From Gillisia sp. (GTDB taxonomy: Bacteria; Bacteroidota; Bacteroidia; Flavobacteriales; Flavobacteriaceae), in assembly GCA_024635655.1 (NCBI GenBank), contig JAGXIL010000076.1, positions 1 through 42,105 of the forward strand: 42,105 nucleotides of DNA, written 5' to 3'. Position numbers and translations under genes: made by a program. Under the pieces are notes generated by a model. The model was not told the DNA's origin, ran no database searches, and saw nothing but the letters and a program-made list of their open reading frames with translations. This document shows, in pieces, positions 15,475 to 25,471 of the stretch. Each line of letters starts with the position of its first letter. The first letter of the stretch is position 1.

Positions 15475-16211
15475 TAACTAAGTAATAATTGAGTTACCAC
15501 GTAATTTGTAATTATTATAACCACACTGGTCCACACAAATGAAGTTGTACTGGCTTTTCCAACTTCCAGTGAGCCTCCCGTCATATAGTAACCATGGAAG
15601 GAGGGAATTGTTGCGAGGATCATAGCAAATAAAAATGTTTTAAAAAAAGCATAGAACACATGATATCCTTCAAAATCATCCTGTAGACCGGTAATAAAAG
15701 TATCGGCACCCACGAACCCACCAAATACTGCAGAGACATATGCCCCCACGATTCCCAGGAACATCGATATGGCAATAACAAACGGATAAGTAAGCATGGC
15801 GATGATCTTTGGAAATATCAAATAATTCAAAGAGTTTATACCCATTACCTCCAAAGCATCAATTTGCTCTGTTACCCTCATTGATCCAATACTCGAGGTT
15901 ATAAACGATCCCACTTTCCCGGCCATGATTATAGAAATAAACGTGGGTGAAAATTCCAGTATAATTGATTGTCTTGCAGCAAAAGCGATAAGCTCCTTTG
16001 GTATTAAAGGATTGTTGAGGTTAAGAGCCGTTTGAAGCGCCACCACTCCACCAATGAAAAAGGATAAAAAGGCAACAATTCCCAGAGAACCTATAATTAA
16101 TTCATCTATTTCTTTAAATATTAATTCTTTTAAAACCGAACGTTTGGTAAAGCGTTCAAATATTCCCCTAATCATTATGAAATATTGACCAATAGAATGC
16201 AGATAGCTCAT
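15474..16211 (-). CDS. mlaE: ABC transporter permease, MlaE type
   Basis: Inner-membrane permease of the Mla lipid transporter; 245 residues with about five to six hydrophobic segments. The family signature GKVGSFITSSIGSMRVTEQIDALEVMGIN is at about 98-126. It follows the MlaE domain layout: an N-terminal amphipathic helix, then the membrane core, then a hydrophobic C terminus. It is first in the mlaE-mlaF pair and divergent from the phosphatase gene. Confidence 0.9.
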   Translation of the reverse strand: MSYLHSIGQYFIMIRGIFERFTKRSVLKELIFKEIDELIIGSLGIVAFLSFFIGGVVALQTALNLNNPLIPKELIAFAARQSIILEFSPTFISIIMAGKVGSFITSSIGSMRVTEQIDALEVMGINSLNYLIFPKIIAMLTYPFVIAISMFLGIVGAYVSAVFGGFVGADTFITGLQDDFEGYHVFYAFFKTFLFAMILATIPSFHGYYMTGGSLEVGKASTTSFVWTSVVIIITNYVVTQLLLS

Positions 16212-16296
16212 TAAGCAATTTTTGTTAAAGCTAAAATAGTAATTTTTAGCCGGAAAGTATTTAACTAAGAATTAATCTTTAACCTTGAGGATTTCG

Positions 16297-16304
16297 TATT
16301 TTTG
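16297..16304 (+). promoter_or_regulatory. -7 element of the alkaline phosphatase promoter
   Basis: TATTTTTG matches TAnnTTTG, 25 nt before ATG16329. A convincing -33 TTTG at 20 nt is absent. Confidence 0.45.
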
Positions 16305-16328
16305 GCCCTCAAATCAGGTTACAAAAAA

Positions 16329-17978
16329 ATGAAAAAATTACTCCTTTTAACGTCGGTCATCTTCCTTACCTTCTTTTCTTCTAAAGCACAAACCCTTACT
16401 AAACCCGAAACTCCTGCAGCAAAGACCAAGCTTGTAGTAGGGGTAGTAGTAGACCAGATGAGATACGATTACCTTACCCGTTTTTGGGATCAATATGAAG
16501 AAGATGGATTTAAAAGAATAGTCAATAACGGATTTAATTTTAAAAACACTCATTTCAATTATATTCCTACCTACACCGGTCCCGGACATGCTTCTGTTTA
16601 CACAGGTACTACTCCTGAGGGGCATGGCATTATTGGCAATGACTGGTATGATAAATTTGTAGGAGAAGAAGTCTATTGTACAGGAGATGAAGCTGTGGAA
16701 TCTGTGGGTACTGCTTCTGCGGCAGGAAAGATGTCGCCCCATAGAATGATGTCAACTACCGTTGCAGATGAAAACCGATTGTATACGCAAATGAGTGGTA
16801 AAACCATAGGAATTGCCTTAAAAGACAGGGGAGCAATATTGCCTGCCGGGCATACAGCCAATGCCGCCTACTGGTTCCATGGAGCAGATGAGGGCAATTG
16901 GATAAGCAGTACATTTTATATGGAGGAATTACCGGGCTGGGTGAGTGATTTTAATGATTCTGATGTGGTTTCTTCTTATATGAAGACATGGAATCCTCTA
17001 AAGGATATTGACTCTTATACCCAAAGCGGCCCAGATCAAACTACTTTCGAAGGGGGGTATAGTGGGCAATCGGCCTTTCCTTATGACATCAGAGAGTTAG
17101 CTTCAAAAGAATACCCTTACGAATTGCTGAAAGTCACTCCTTTTGGAAATTCTATCACAACAGATTTTGCCATTGCAGCTTTGGAAGGTGAAGAGCTGGG
17201 CAAAGATGAATTTACAGATTTTTTGACCGTCAGTTATTCCAGTACAGATTATGTTGGACATAATTTTGGTGTAAATTCCAAGGAGGTACAGGATTCATAT
17301 ATGCGCCTGGATCAGGACATAGCCCGGTTACTTACGGCCTTAGATGAACAGGTAGGAGAGGGGAATTACACCTTGTTTTTAACTTCAGACCACGGGGGAG
17401 TAGATGTTCCTTCATATTTGAGATCGGTAAATATTCCTTCAGGTTACTTTGACAATGTAGAATTTGGCGAGAAGATAAGAGCTTTTGTTGAGGAAGAGTT
17501 TGATGAACCTGATTTGATCGAATATGTTTCAAATTACCAGGTATTTTTTAATTACGATCTTCTTAGGGAGGAGGACTTATCTGCTGTAGATCTGGAAAAT
17601 GCCATAGCGCATTACATTTTACAATATCCGCAAGTGAACAAAGTCTTTACCAGAACACAATTGCAAAGTGGTTCTTTTAATGCGGGAACTGCCGCCCTCA
17701 TCCAGAACGGATTTAACCAAAAAAGAAGCGGGGACGTGATCATGGTTTTAGATCCCTCGGTGATCACATATTCTGAAACAGGATCAACCCATGGCAGCGG
17801 ATTTAGCTATGACACTCATGCTCCGTTACTGTTTATGGGAAATGGAGTACCTAAGGGCAGTAGTTTTGAACGTGCAGAAATAGTTGATATAGCTCCAACC
17901 ATTTCTGCTTTGCTCGGAATATCCAATCCCAACGCAGTTTCAGGAAAGCCTTTGCACGTAATGCTGGATAAGAAGTAA
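16329..17978 (+). CDS. PafA-type alkaline phosphatase (nucleotide pyrophosphatase/phosphodiesterase fold)
   Basis: Exported phosphatase of 549 residues with a signal peptide ending near SSKAQ (residue 21). The metal-binding Asp lies in VVVDQMRYDYL (D42). The nucleophile motif PTYTGPGHASVYTG has the catalytic Thr at 81 or 83. Further metal ligands lie in SSTDYVGHNFG and TSDHGGVD and near the C terminus in THGSGFSYDTHAPLLFMG. This matches PafA, the phosphate-insensitive enzyme common in Flavobacteria. A frame is open from a TTG at 16302, but ATG16329 yields the signal peptide and lies 25 nt after a -7 box. Which phosphate esters it uses, and whether it responds to phosphate, cannot be seen. Confidence 0.88.
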   Translation: MKKLLLLTSVIFLTFFSSKAQTLTKPETPAAKTKLVVGVVVDQMRYDYLTRFWDQYEEDGFKRIVNNGFNFKNTHFNYIPTYTGPGHASVYTGTTPEGHGIIGNDWYDKFVGEEVYCTGDEAVESVGTASAAGKMSPHRMMSTTVADENRLYTQMSGKTIGIALKDRGAILPAGHTANAAYWFHGADEGNWISSTFYMEELPGWVSDFNDSDVVSSYMKTWNPLKDIDSYTQSGPDQTTFEGGYSGQSAFPYDIRELASKEYPYELLKVTPFGNSITTDFAIAALEGEELGKDEFTDFLTVSYSSTDYVGHNFGVNSKEVQDSYMRLDQDIARLLTALDEQVGEGNYTLFLTSDHGGVDVPSYLRSVNIPSGYFDNVEFGEKIRAFVEEEFDEPDLIEYVSNYQVFFNYDLLREEDLSAVDLENAIAHYILQYPQVNKVFTRTQLQSGSFNAGTAALIQNGFNQKRSGDVIMVLDPSVITYSETGSTHGSGFSYDTHAPLLFMGNGVPKGSSFERAEIVDIAPTISALLGISNPNAVSGKPLHVMLDKK

Positions 17979-18055
17979 TTCAGATAAAAATTATTTCTGA
18001 AGCTGATCTTTAGAAGTGAAGTGGTGGCAGGTTTTTGCGAATGTTAAAAGCAATT

Positions 18056-18907
18056 TTAGAATAGTTTGCTACGCATTTTTTGCCACCGTAATTTTTTTAT
18101 GAAACGGCTTTCTTCTGGTGTGACAAGTAGAGGTTGCTTGTCTTTCTTTGCTTTAAAATATCCCCCCAGGTAATCCTTGAAGAGGTTAAAATTCTTTTTT
18201 CGCAAAGCAAGTTTTGCTGAAGCTATAAGTGTAATTGGTAGCCCATATCCCAATCTGTAAAAAGCCTCTCCCTGTTTAAATTTGGCAGCCCGGGTATAGG
18301 TGCCTCCGGTTGGCTTGAGATGCTTTACAAGTAAGGTGTCATCTGTTTCTATTGACCAATTGTGGTATTGTGCCAGCATTTCATCAAGGGTATCCCAGCC
18401 CATGGCCGGTCTTAGTTTTCCTATTTGATAAAAACAGGCTTTCCTGTATGCCTTTAATGCACCCCGTAAATGATCTTTGGATGTGAGGTTTTCTATTTCC
18501 CATTTCCCGTTTTTTTCAATAGTACAAAAGCCACCTGCTATTCCTATGTTGTCGTTTTGATGAAAAAGTTGCACCAGATCATTCAAATAATTGGGTGGAA
18601 AAATTAGATCAGCATCAAATTTACAAATGATATCATACTGCTCATCCAGAGTTTTATAACCTTCATTAAAAGCCTGAATGACTTTGCTTCCGGGGGCATG
18701 GCCGTCATTTTGAGATTTTGTATGTATGAGGGAAATATAATCGTATTTGGAAGTATATTCAGAAACAATTTGTGGAGTAGCATCGGTTGAATCGTCATTT
18801 ACTACCACTATTTTTTTTGGAAGCAGCGTTTGTTCCACTAAGGATTGAAGGGTCTTCCCAATAAATTCGGCCTCATTATAGGCGGGAATAATTATATAGA
18901 TATCCAA
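18056..18907 (-). CDS. Family 2 glycosyltransferase
   Basis: GT-A fold enzyme of 283 residues. It opens with DIYIIIPAYNEAEFIGKTLQSL, has the nucleotide-sugar segment VVNDDSTDAT (about 36-45), and the metal-binding DAD in CKFDADLIFP. GWDTLDEM is in the acceptor region. There is no membrane segment, so it acts at the cytoplasmic face. The sugar and acceptor are unknown. It lies 87 nt downstream of the methyltransferase and is probably co-transcribed with it and the KAS III-like gene, suggesting a shared envelope or secondary product. Confidence 0.85.
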   Translation of the reverse strand: MDIYIIIPAYNEAEFIGKTLQSLVEQTLLPKKIVVVNDDSTDATPQIVSEYTSKYDYISLIHTKSQNDGHAPGSKVIQAFNEGYKTLDEQYDIICKFDADLIFPPNYLNDLVQLFHQNDNIGIAGGFCTIEKNGKWEIENLTSKDHLRGALKAYRKACFYQIGKLRPAMGWDTLDEMLAQYHNWSIETDDTLLVKHLKPTGGTYTRAAKFKQGEAFYRLGYGLPITLIASAKLALRKKNFNLFKDYLGGYFKAKKDKQPLLVTPEESRFIKKLRWQKMRSKLF

Positions 18908-18994
18908 GAATGTCTTTTTGTTTGGGGCTAAAATACAATTAGTTCCGGAAGTAGATTAATAGGTAAGGCTGGCTTTTCAAGAAATAGATATTTG

Positions 18995-19516
18995 CTAACG
19001 TCGTTCAGCATACACAGCGTAATATCGTGGTGTAAATTTCCGGAGTAGTGGCCTTATTCCAAATTTATTAACGGGGTTGGTCCATTTTTCTCTTTTTTGG
19101 ATAGCCCATCCTGCTTTTTCCAGAAGCCAGTCAAACTGCCAGTCTTCAAATTCATGGAAGTGACGATCCCAGGGATCAATTTTGCTTTGGTAAGCATTTG
19201 AAAACCACAATTTCAAAGGGATGGTTGCAACAAGTTTTGGTGCCTGTATATCTTTAATGACTTGAAAGGGGGATACAAGGTGTTCAAATATTTCAAAGGC
19301 TGTTACAAGATCATATTCATTTGTTTTCACAGCCCCGGTTTCCAGATCGAGGTCTTCCCCACCTGTATTGGTAACCGCATAATTATTATTCTGCATGATT
19401 TCAACAAAAGGGTTTTTAACACCCAGATCTAAAACCTTAGCAGGAGGAGGAACAGATTCTTTTAGAAATTCTATGGTTTTTTTAAATCTTTTGTTCGGAA
19501 ACGTTTTTTCGTACAT
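18995..19516 (-). CDS. Class I SAM-dependent methyltransferase
   Basis: A 173-residue protein with the SAM-binding motif VLDLGVKNPFV (about 30-40), acidic EDLDLETG at the end of the second strand, and the YDLVTAFEIFEHL segment (about 75-90) of Methyltransf_11/23-like enzymes. The target is unknown. The frame is open to an ATG at 19534 overlapping the upstream gene, but ATG19516 lies one base after the KAS III stop and is preferred. The tight spacing shows co-transcription with the KAS III gene. Confidence 0.8.
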   Translation of the reverse strand: MYEKTFPNKRFKKTIEFLKESVPPPAKVLDLGVKNPFVEIMQNNNYAVTNTGGEDLDLETGAVKTNEYDLVTAFEIFEHLVSPFQVIKDIQAPKLVATIPLKLWFSNAYQSKIDPWDRHFHEFEDWQFDWLLEKAGWAIQKREKWTNPVNKFGIRPLLRKFTPRYYAVYAERR

Positions 19517-19517
19517 C

Positions 19518-20576
19518 TTAATATTGATATACAATTGCGTTCACATTCATGCCGGCACCAACACTGGCTAACATGATTACATCGCCTTTATTTAATTCCT
19601 GATCCTTAATTTGACCTTTGATCACAAGATCCAGTAAAGTAGGAACGGTGGCTACACTGCTATTCCCGAGTTCGTGGATGCTCATGGGCATCACCTTGTC
19701 TGGAATAGGGAACTTTTGCTGTTTGTAAAAGCGTTTTATAATAGCATCATCCATTTTTTCATTGGCCTGATGTATAAAGATCTTTTTAACGTCTGCTATT
19801 GTCTTACCGCTTTTTTCAAGGCAGGTTTTCATGGCTGCCGGTACTTCGGTCAAGGCAAATTCATAGATCTTTCGTCCGTTCATTTTAATGAACCGGGTAT
19901 CATTCGTGTTCTCCTGGCGATTGGATGTTCCAAAATAAATGTGATGGGCTTCCTGGTAAGCGTAGGTGGCAGTTTCATGAGATAAAATTCCGCCTTCTTC
20001 CTCAGTTTCTTCAAGAACAACAGCTCCTGCACCATCTGAAAATATCATAGAATCCCGGTCGTGTTTATCAACTACTCTGGAAAGGGCTTCTGCGCCTATA
20101 ACCAGGCATCTTTTTGCCATTCCGCTGCGAATAAATGCCTGTGCCTGGATCACAGCTTCGATCCAGCCCGGGCAACCAAACAGTACATCGTATCCAACAC
20201 ATTTTGGATTCTTGATACGCAGGTTATGTTTTACTCTTGTGGCCAAACTTGGTACAGTGTCACTTTGCACACAGCCAAATTTTACATCTCCGTAGTTATG
20301 CGCAACTATGAGGTAATCTAAAGTTTCAGGATCTATTCCGGAGTCTTCAAGTGCTTTCTGAGCGGCAACGGTAGCCATATCAGAAGTGCTTAAGTTCTCT
20401 TCCAGGTAACGTCGTTCTTCAATTCCTGTGATCGCCTTAAATTTTTCTATGGTGATCTCATTGGTATGAGGAAATTGTGAACCATCATCATTTAGAAATT
20501 CATGCTTCAGAAAGTCTGAATTCTTCTGCGTCAAGTTTGGGATAAAACTTCCTACTCCTGTGATTTTTATGCTCAT
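19518..20576 (-). CDS. 3-oxoacyl-ACP synthase III family protein (FabH-like)
   Basis: Thiolase-fold condensing enzyme of 352 residues with the KAS III triad: C135 in LFGCPGW, H269 in IFIHQAN and N305 in ELGNSSVAT. GIEERRYLEEN and the FSDGAGAVVLEE segment also match. It is longer than housekeeping FabH (about 320-330), and its acyl-binding region (TATYAYQEAHHIYFG) is not the FabH type. With the methyltransferase and glycosyltransferase downstream, a special acyl chain or lipid product is more likely than core fatty-acid initiation; this is inference. Confidence 0.85.
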   Translation of the reverse strand: MSIKITGVGSFIPNLTQKNSDFLKHEFLNDDGSQFPHTNEITIEKFKAITGIEERRYLEENLSTSDMATVAAQKALEDSGIDPETLDYLIVAHNYGDVKFGCVQSDTVPSLATRVKHNLRIKNPKCVGYDVLFGCPGWIEAVIQAQAFIRSGMAKRCLVIGAEALSRVVDKHDRDSMIFSDGAGAVVLEETEEEGGILSHETATYAYQEAHHIYFGTSNRQENTNDTRFIKMNGRKIYEFALTEVPAAMKTCLEKSGKTIADVKKIFIHQANEKMDDAIIKRFYKQQKFPIPDKVMPMSIHELGNSSVATVPTLLDLVIKGQIKDQELNKGDVIMLASVGAGMNVNAIVYQY

Positions 20577-20732
20577 TTAAACAACGTATTTTTTGAATTC
20601 TTTAACTAAATTAATAAAAACCGATTTAACTATAACGCGGGATATGTTTTTATTTCTGATAATTAGAGAATTACAATTTATGCCTCCTTTTCATTGCGAA
20701 AAACCAGTTAAGAATAATATATATTGAGAATC

Positions 20733-20763
20733 ATTGAAGAAGATGTAATTCATCTTCTTCAAT
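20733..20763 (-). terminator. Hairpin downstream of gcvP
   Basis: A 13-bp perfect inverted repeat (ATTGAAGAAGATG / CATCTTCTTCAAT, loop 5 nt), 9 nt after the gcvP stop. There is no T run on either side, so it is either an atypical terminator or a 3'-end stabiliser. Confidence 0.5.
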
Positions 20764-20771
20764 GGCATCTC

Positions 20772-23621
20772 TTATGCTTCCATATATTCTTCAATAGGAT
20801 CACAGGTACATATTAAATTCCTGTCTCCAAAAGCATCATCCACTCTTCTTACTGATGGCCAAAATTTATTGTCGGCAACATAATCCAAAGGGAATGCCGC
20901 CATCTCCCGGGTGTAAGGGAAATTCCACGTATCTGCGGTGAGCATTGCCATGGTATGAGGGGCATTTTTCAAAATATTTGATTGATCTTCTGCTGACGAT
21001 TCGCTTATCTCTTGTCTAATAGAGATCAATGCGTCGCAAAAACGATCCAATTCTGCTTTGCTTTCACTTTCAGTAGGTTCTATCATTAGAGTCCCTGCAA
21101 CCGGAAAGGAAACTGTAGGTGCATGAAAACCGTAGTCCATCAGTCTTTTAGCGATATCTACAACTTCTATTCCATTGTTCTTAAATGGTCTGCAGTCCAG
21201 GATCATTTCGTGGGCGGCTCTTCCTCGTTCTCCGGAATACAATGTTTGATAATGGTCTTTTAAACGAGCTTTAATGTAATTTGCATTTAAAATGGCGTAT
21301 TCTGTTGCTTTCTGCAATCCTTTGCTTCCAAGCATGGTGATATATCCATAAGAAATAAGGCAAACCAAAGCAGATCCCCAGGGCGCTGAAGAAATGGCGG
21401 TGATGGCCTTGTCTCCACCTGTTTTTATAATAGGATTACCCGGCAAAAATGGTATCAACTGGCTGGCAACACAAATTGGCCCTACTCCTGGGCCGCCACC
21501 ACCATGAGGAATTGCAAAAGTCTTGTGTAGGTTCAGGTGACAAACATCGGCTCCAATGGCTCCGGGGTTAGTCAATCCTACCTGCGCATTCATGTTTGCA
21601 CCGTCCATGTAAACCTGGCCGCCGTTATCATGAATTAATTTAGTTACTTCACGAATAGAAGATTCAAAAACCCCGTGGGTTGAAGGGTAGGTCACCATAA
21701 GTGCAGCAAGATTATCCTTGTGCTTTATTGCCTTTTCCCTAAGATCTTCTATATCTATGTTTCCTTCAGCAGTTGCTTTGGTAACCACTACTTTCATCCC
21801 GGCCATTACAGCTGATGCCGGATTGGTTCCGTGGGCAGAAGAAGGAATTAAACAAATATTTCGATTTGCATCTCCTCTGGATTCGTGGTAGGCTCTAATT
21901 ACCATAAGTCCCGCATATTCACCTTGTGCTCCTGAATTTGGCTGAAGGGAAGTGCCGGAAAAACCGGTAATCACATTAAGTTGCTCTTCAAGTCTCTTGA
22001 GAACGATCTGATACCCCTCTGCCTGATCAATGGGAACAAAAGGATGTATATTTCCCCATTGCGGATCGCTGAGCGGCAACATTTCTGAAGCAGCATTTAA
22101 TTTCATGGTACAAGAACCCAGAGGGATCATAGAATGTGTAAGAGAAAGATCTTTTCGTTCCAGTTTCTTAATGTAGCGCATCAACTCAGTTTCTGAATGA
22201 TACGAGTTAAAGACTTCATTGGTCAAATATTCTTTTTTTCTTGCTATTTCATTTTGAATGGCATCTCCTTTGGATAATTCAGATAAAGCATCCACTTTTT
22301 TTCCTGCAACTTCAGAAAAAATATTTGTGATGTTATTAATGTCTTTTAAAGTAGTGGTTTCATTCAGCGCAATTACTACTGTTTCAGCATCGGGATAATA
22401 AAAGTTCATCCAGGCTTCTTCAGCTTTACTTTTTACTGCAGAAGCATCGGCTTTCACCCTAATTGTGTCAAAATAATTTTTATTTATTTGCTTAAAACCT
22501 AATTTTTCAAGATTTTCAGCTAAACTAACGGCAGAGCTATGGACGGTATCTGCAATATATTTCAAACCTTTTGGACCGTGATAAACGGCATACATACCTG
22601 CCATTACAGCAAGCAGAACCTGGGCGGTACAAATGTTAGAAGTAGCTTTATCACGTTTTATGTGTTGTTCCCTGGTTTGCAATGCCATTCTTAAGGCACG
22701 GTTGCCATTCAAATCCTTGGTCACACCAATAATACGTCCGGGAATGCTTCTCTTGTATTCTTCTTTTGTTGCGAAATAAGCAGCGTGAGGCCCACCGTAA
22801 CCCAAAGGAATTCCAAAACGTTGAGTTGTTCCAACCACGACGTCAACTCCAAGTTCTCCCGGAGCCTGTAATTTTACAAGGCTTAAAATATCTGCAGCAA
22901 CAACTATTTTAATTTCCGCACTTTTACATTTTGAAACAAATTCGGAATAGTTGAATACCTGGCCAGACTGACCCGGGTATTGTAGAATGGCTCCAAAGAA
23001 TTCTTTCGAAAAATCAAATTCCGCATGGTTACCAATGACTAATTCTATTCCTAATGGAACAGCTCTTGTCTTGAGCAGGGAAACCGTTTGTGGCAGGACT
23101 TCTTCAGATACAAAAAACTTTACGACCTCATTTTTTTTCTGATCCCGTTCCCGAACTGCAAATAATAAAGCCATAGCTTCAGCAGCTGCAGTAGATTCAT
23201 CTAAAAGTGATGCGTTGGCAAGTTCCATTCCCGTAAGATCACTTACCATAGTTTGGAAATTTAGCAGGGCTTCCAGTCTCCCCTGGGCAATTTCTGCCTG
23301 ATAAGGAGTGTATGCTGTATACCAACCCGGGTTTTCCAAAATATTTCTTTGAATAACTGCAGGCAAAATGGCCTGATGATATCCCAATCCAATATAAGTT
23401 TTGAAGACCTTATTCTTGGCGGCTAATTCACCTATGTGTTCGGCATATTCATTCTCACTTAAAGCAGTGGGAAGGTCAAGGGCAGATTTTAGCCGGATAT
23501 CATCGGGAATTGTCTCGTATATTAATTGATCCAGAGTAGGGACAGCCACTGTGGAAAGCATGTCCTGAAGTTCAATTTCATCGGGTCCAATATGTCTTAA
23601 TGCAAAAGAATCTGTTCTCAT
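20772..23621 (-). CDS. gcvP: Glycine dehydrogenase (decarboxylating), glycine cleavage P protein
   Basis: PLP-dependent P protein of the glycine cleavage system. It decarboxylates glycine and loads aminomethyl on the lipoyl H protein. The 949-residue length is that of the homodimeric, fused (alpha+beta) form. It begins [15 protein letters not shown]. The N-terminal half has [13 protein letters not shown] and [24 protein letters not shown]. The C-terminal half has [16 protein letters not shown] and the PLP lysine K700 in [20 protein letters not shown] in frame at 23648 is not needed. A -7-like TAATTTTG (23653-23646) lies 25 nt upstream of the ATG. The other Gcv proteins are not in the window. 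Confidence 0.96.
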   Translation of the reverse strand: MRTDSFALRHIGPDEIELQDMLSTVAVPTLDQLIYETIPDDIRLKSALDLPTALSENEYAEHIGELAAKNKVFKTYIGLGYHQAILPAVIQRNILENPGWYTAYTPYQAEIAQGRLEALLNFQTMVSDLTGMELANASLLDESTAAAEAMALLFAVRERDQKKNEVVKFFVSEEVLPQTVSLLKTRAVPLGIELVIGNHAEFDFSKEFFGAILQYPGQSGQVFNYSEFVSKCKSAEIKIVVAADILSLVKLQAPGELGVDVVVGTTQRFGIPLGYGGPHAAYFATKEEYKRSIPGRIIGVTKDLNGNRALRMALQTREQHIKRDKATSNICTAQVLLAVMAGMYAVYHGPKGLKYIADTVHSSAVSLAENLEKLGFKQINKNYFDTIRVKADASAVKSKAEEAWMNFYYPDAETVVIALNETTTLKDINNITNIFSEVAGKKVDALSELSKGDAIQNEIARKKEYLTNEVFNSYHSETELMRYIKKLERKDLSLTHSMIPLGSCTMKLNAASEMLPLSDPQWGNIHPFVPIDQAEGYQIVLKRLEEQLNVITGFSGTSLQPNSGAQGEYAGLMVIRAYHESRGDANRNICLIPSSAHGTNPASAVMAGMKVVVTKATAEGNIDIEDLREKAIKHKDNLAALMVTYPSTHGVFESSIREVTKLIHDNGGQVYMDGANMNAQVGLTNPGAIGADVCHLNLHKTFAIPHGGGGPGVGPICVASQLIPFLPGNPIIKTGGDKAITAISSAPWGSALVCLISYGYITMLGSKGLQKATEYAILNANYIKARLKDHYQTLYSGERGRAAHEMILDCRPFKNNGIEVVDIAKRLMDYGFHAPTVSFPVAGTLMIEPTESESKAELDRFCDALISIRQEISESSAEDQSNILKNAPHTMAMLTADTWNFPYTREMAAFPLDYVADNKFWPSVRRVDDAFGDRNLICTCDPIEEYMEA

Positions 23622-23645
23622 TAAAATAAGTTGTGTTTTGTGCGG

Positions 23646-23653
23646 CAAAATTA
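23646..23653 (-). promoter_or_regulatory. -7 element of the gcvP promoter
   Basis: TAATTTTG on the minus strand matches TAnnTTTG, 25 nt before the gcvP ATG. No -33 TTTG was found at the usual distance. No glycine riboswitch was recognised in the short leader. Confidence 0.4.
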
Positions 23654-23744
23654 CGTATTTTAAACGTGATTTTTTACATTTTAAGGTCTAACGGATGTTA
23701 AGATTTTAAAGGCATATATTTATGTTCGCAGATATTTTTCTTAA

Positions 23745-24569
23745 ATGTTAAGTATAAAAAGCCTTTTAGATTTTTACATCAACAGTAGTATTCATGTTTC
23801 TTTGGCAATTGTAGCATTTGCGGCAGTAACATTGATTAATTTTCAGGTTCCCGTTAAGATCGATCTTTTGGTCTTTATCTTCCTGGCGACCATAACCGGG
23901 TATAACTTTGTAAAATATTCAGGTATTGCCAAACTACATCATATTAGTCTTTCTGCAAATTTAAGGCTTATCCAAATTTTTTCTCTTGCGGCTTTTATTG
24001 GGCTGGTGGTATGCAGTTTTTTTCAGTCTCTTCTCGTGTTATTAATTGCAGCTGTTACAGGCGCATTAACCGTTCTATATGCCTTGCCCGTGTTTAGCAA
24101 TAATAGAAACCTCAGAGGTGTTCCCGGGATCAAGATCTACGTAATTGCTATAGTTGTAGCGGGGGTAACGGTTTTGATGCCTCTTGTAGATCATGTGGAT
24201 CTGTTGAAGAGAAATGTGATTTTGGAATTTGTACAAAGATTTTTACTGGCTATAGTTCTGGTTTTACCTCTGGAAATAAGGGATCTGAAATTTGATATGG
24301 CACAACTGCAAACCATTCCGCAAAAATTGGGGGTAAGTAAAACAAAAAAAATAGGTTATTTCCTGATTTTGATCTTTTTGCTGCTTGAATTTGTAAAAAT
24401 TGCTGTAGAAATTCCGGAGGTGGTAAGTTTATTGTTGGTGGGGTTGATCACCTTCATTTTTTTGAAAAGATCGAAGATCAGGCAATCTAAATATTTTACT
24501 TCTTTCTGGCTTGAAGCATTACCTATATTCTGGTTATTGATATTAGTTGCCGTCAGGATTATTTTTTAG
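23745..24569 (+). CDS. UbiA-like membrane protein with a degenerate first Asp motif
   Basis: A 274-residue integral membrane protein with about seven to eight hydrophobic segments. Residues 110-135 (LYALP...RGVPGIKIYVIA) and 177-196 (EIRDLKFDMAQLQTIPQKLG) resemble the middle and second Asp-rich motifs of UbiA-type prenyltransferases (D180, D184). The first Asp-rich motif (NDxxDxxxD) is replaced by GYNFVKYSGIAKLHH at 52-66, which lacks Asp, so catalysis by the standard mechanism is doubtful. It is divergent from gcvP and overlaps the 3' end of the zinc-protein gene on the other strand by 11 nt. The function is unknown. Confidence 0.7.
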   Translation: MLSIKSLLDFYINSSIHVSLAIVAFAAVTLINFQVPVKIDLLVFIFLATITGYNFVKYSGIAKLHHISLSANLRLIQIFSLAAFIGLVVCSFFQSLLVLLIAAVTGALTVLYALPVFSNNRNLRGVPGIKIYVIAIVVAGVTVLMPLVDHVDLLKRNVILEFVQRFLLAIVLVLPLEIRDLKFDMAQLQTIPQKLGVSKTKKIGYFLILIFLLLEFVKIAVEIPEVVSLLLVGLITFIFLKRSKIRQSKYFTSFWLEALPIFWLLILVAVRIIF

Positions 24570-24816
24570 CTTCTCTTGCAATTTCTTTCTCCCATTTTTC
24601 TTTTTCTTCTTTTGTGCAAGCTTTTAGATTCGACTTTTTAATTAGTTTGGTCAATTTTACGTTTTTATTAGTGTATTCACGGCAGGCTTTACAAATCGCA
24701 ATGTGGATATAAATTTTAATTTTCTCAAAAATTGTGGCTTCATCATATTGTGCCCGATCGCAGCATTGCACCGAATCGGAACAACTAATAAATATAGATT
24801 TAATTTTTTGACTCAT
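24559..24816 (-). CDS. Small zinc-binding protein, probable anti-sigma factor
   Basis: The 85-residue product carries H38-x3-C42-x2-C45 (HIAICKAC) with a Cys pair at 18-19 upstream, the pattern of zinc-binding anti-sigma (ZAS) domains. It has no membrane segment, and the C terminus is a Lys/Glu-rich helix. ATG24816 lies one base after the sigma factor stop; the longer in-frame start inside the sigma gene is less likely. The immediate neighbour and the ZAS pattern suggest it binds that sigma factor in the cytoplasm. This is inference. Confidence 0.65.
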   Translation of the reverse strand: MSQKIKSIFISCSDSVQCCDRAQYDEATIFEKIKIYIHIAICKACREYTNKNVKLTKLIKKSNLKACTKEEKEKWEKEIAREAKK

Positions 24817-24817
24817 T

Positions 24818-25384
24818 TTAAAACCAGTTTTTTTCAAGGCATTCTGCCAATGTTGTACGTGCCCGGTGTATAATTACCCAAAGGTTAGACGGGGTGATAT
24901 TAAACTCATTACATATTGCTTCAGTATCAAAGCCTTCTATGGTTTTCATTTTAAAGATCCTTGCCTGTTTCTCGTTCAAATGCTCCATACAGGAAAGTAT
25001 TGCCAGGCCCAATTCTTCATTTTCCAGGAGATCTTCTGCATTTAGCTCAAACCTATCCGGTGCCTGTTCTTCCAGCCAGTCCCCTTCATTATTTTCATCA
25101 TTATAATTGATCCTTACTTCAGCACTTCCTTTTCTGGAATTAATTTTCCTGTAGTAATCTATTATTTTTCTTTTTAATATCGAAATGAGCCATGTGCGTT
25201 CTGAGGCTTCTCCCTTGAAATTCTTCATGGATTTTAAGCCCGCCAAAAAAGTTTCAGAAATTATATCATTCGCAAGATCCCTGTCATTAACCCGTACGAT
25301 GGTGTAATTGAAAAGGTAATCGGAATATCTGTCTACCCATTTAGTGGGATCTATAACATTTGTTGGCATAGTGGCATCTGGCAT
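24818..25384 (-). CDS. ECF-type RNA polymerase sigma factor
   Basis: Sigma-70 family protein of 188 residues. Region 2 (about 18-85) includes YLFNYTIVRVNDRDLANDIISETFLAGLKSMKNFKGEASERTWLISILKRKIIDYYR. An acidic linker follows (about 90-120). Region 4 (about 130-180) reads LNEKQARIFKMKTIEGFDTEAICNEFNITPSNLWVIIHRAR, with a helix-turn-helix. A second ATG at 25369 is an alternative start. It is co-transcribed with the small zinc protein. The regulon is unknown. Confidence 0.9.
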   Translation of the reverse strand: MPDATMPTNVIDPTKWVDRYSDYLFNYTIVRVNDRDLANDIISETFLAGLKSMKNFKGEASERTWLISILKRKIIDYYRKINSRKGSAEVRINYNDENNEGDWLEEQAPDRFELNAEDLLENEELGLAILSCMEHLNEKQARIFKMKTIEGFDTEAICNEFNITPSNLWVIIHRARTTLAECLEKNWF

Positions 25385-25471
25385 ATATTCAAAAATAAGA
25401 AAAAGAAAGATGTATCAGGGTTTTAAAATTCCACAAGATTTAAATTGTGCTCAGACTTCCTAGGAAAATGA

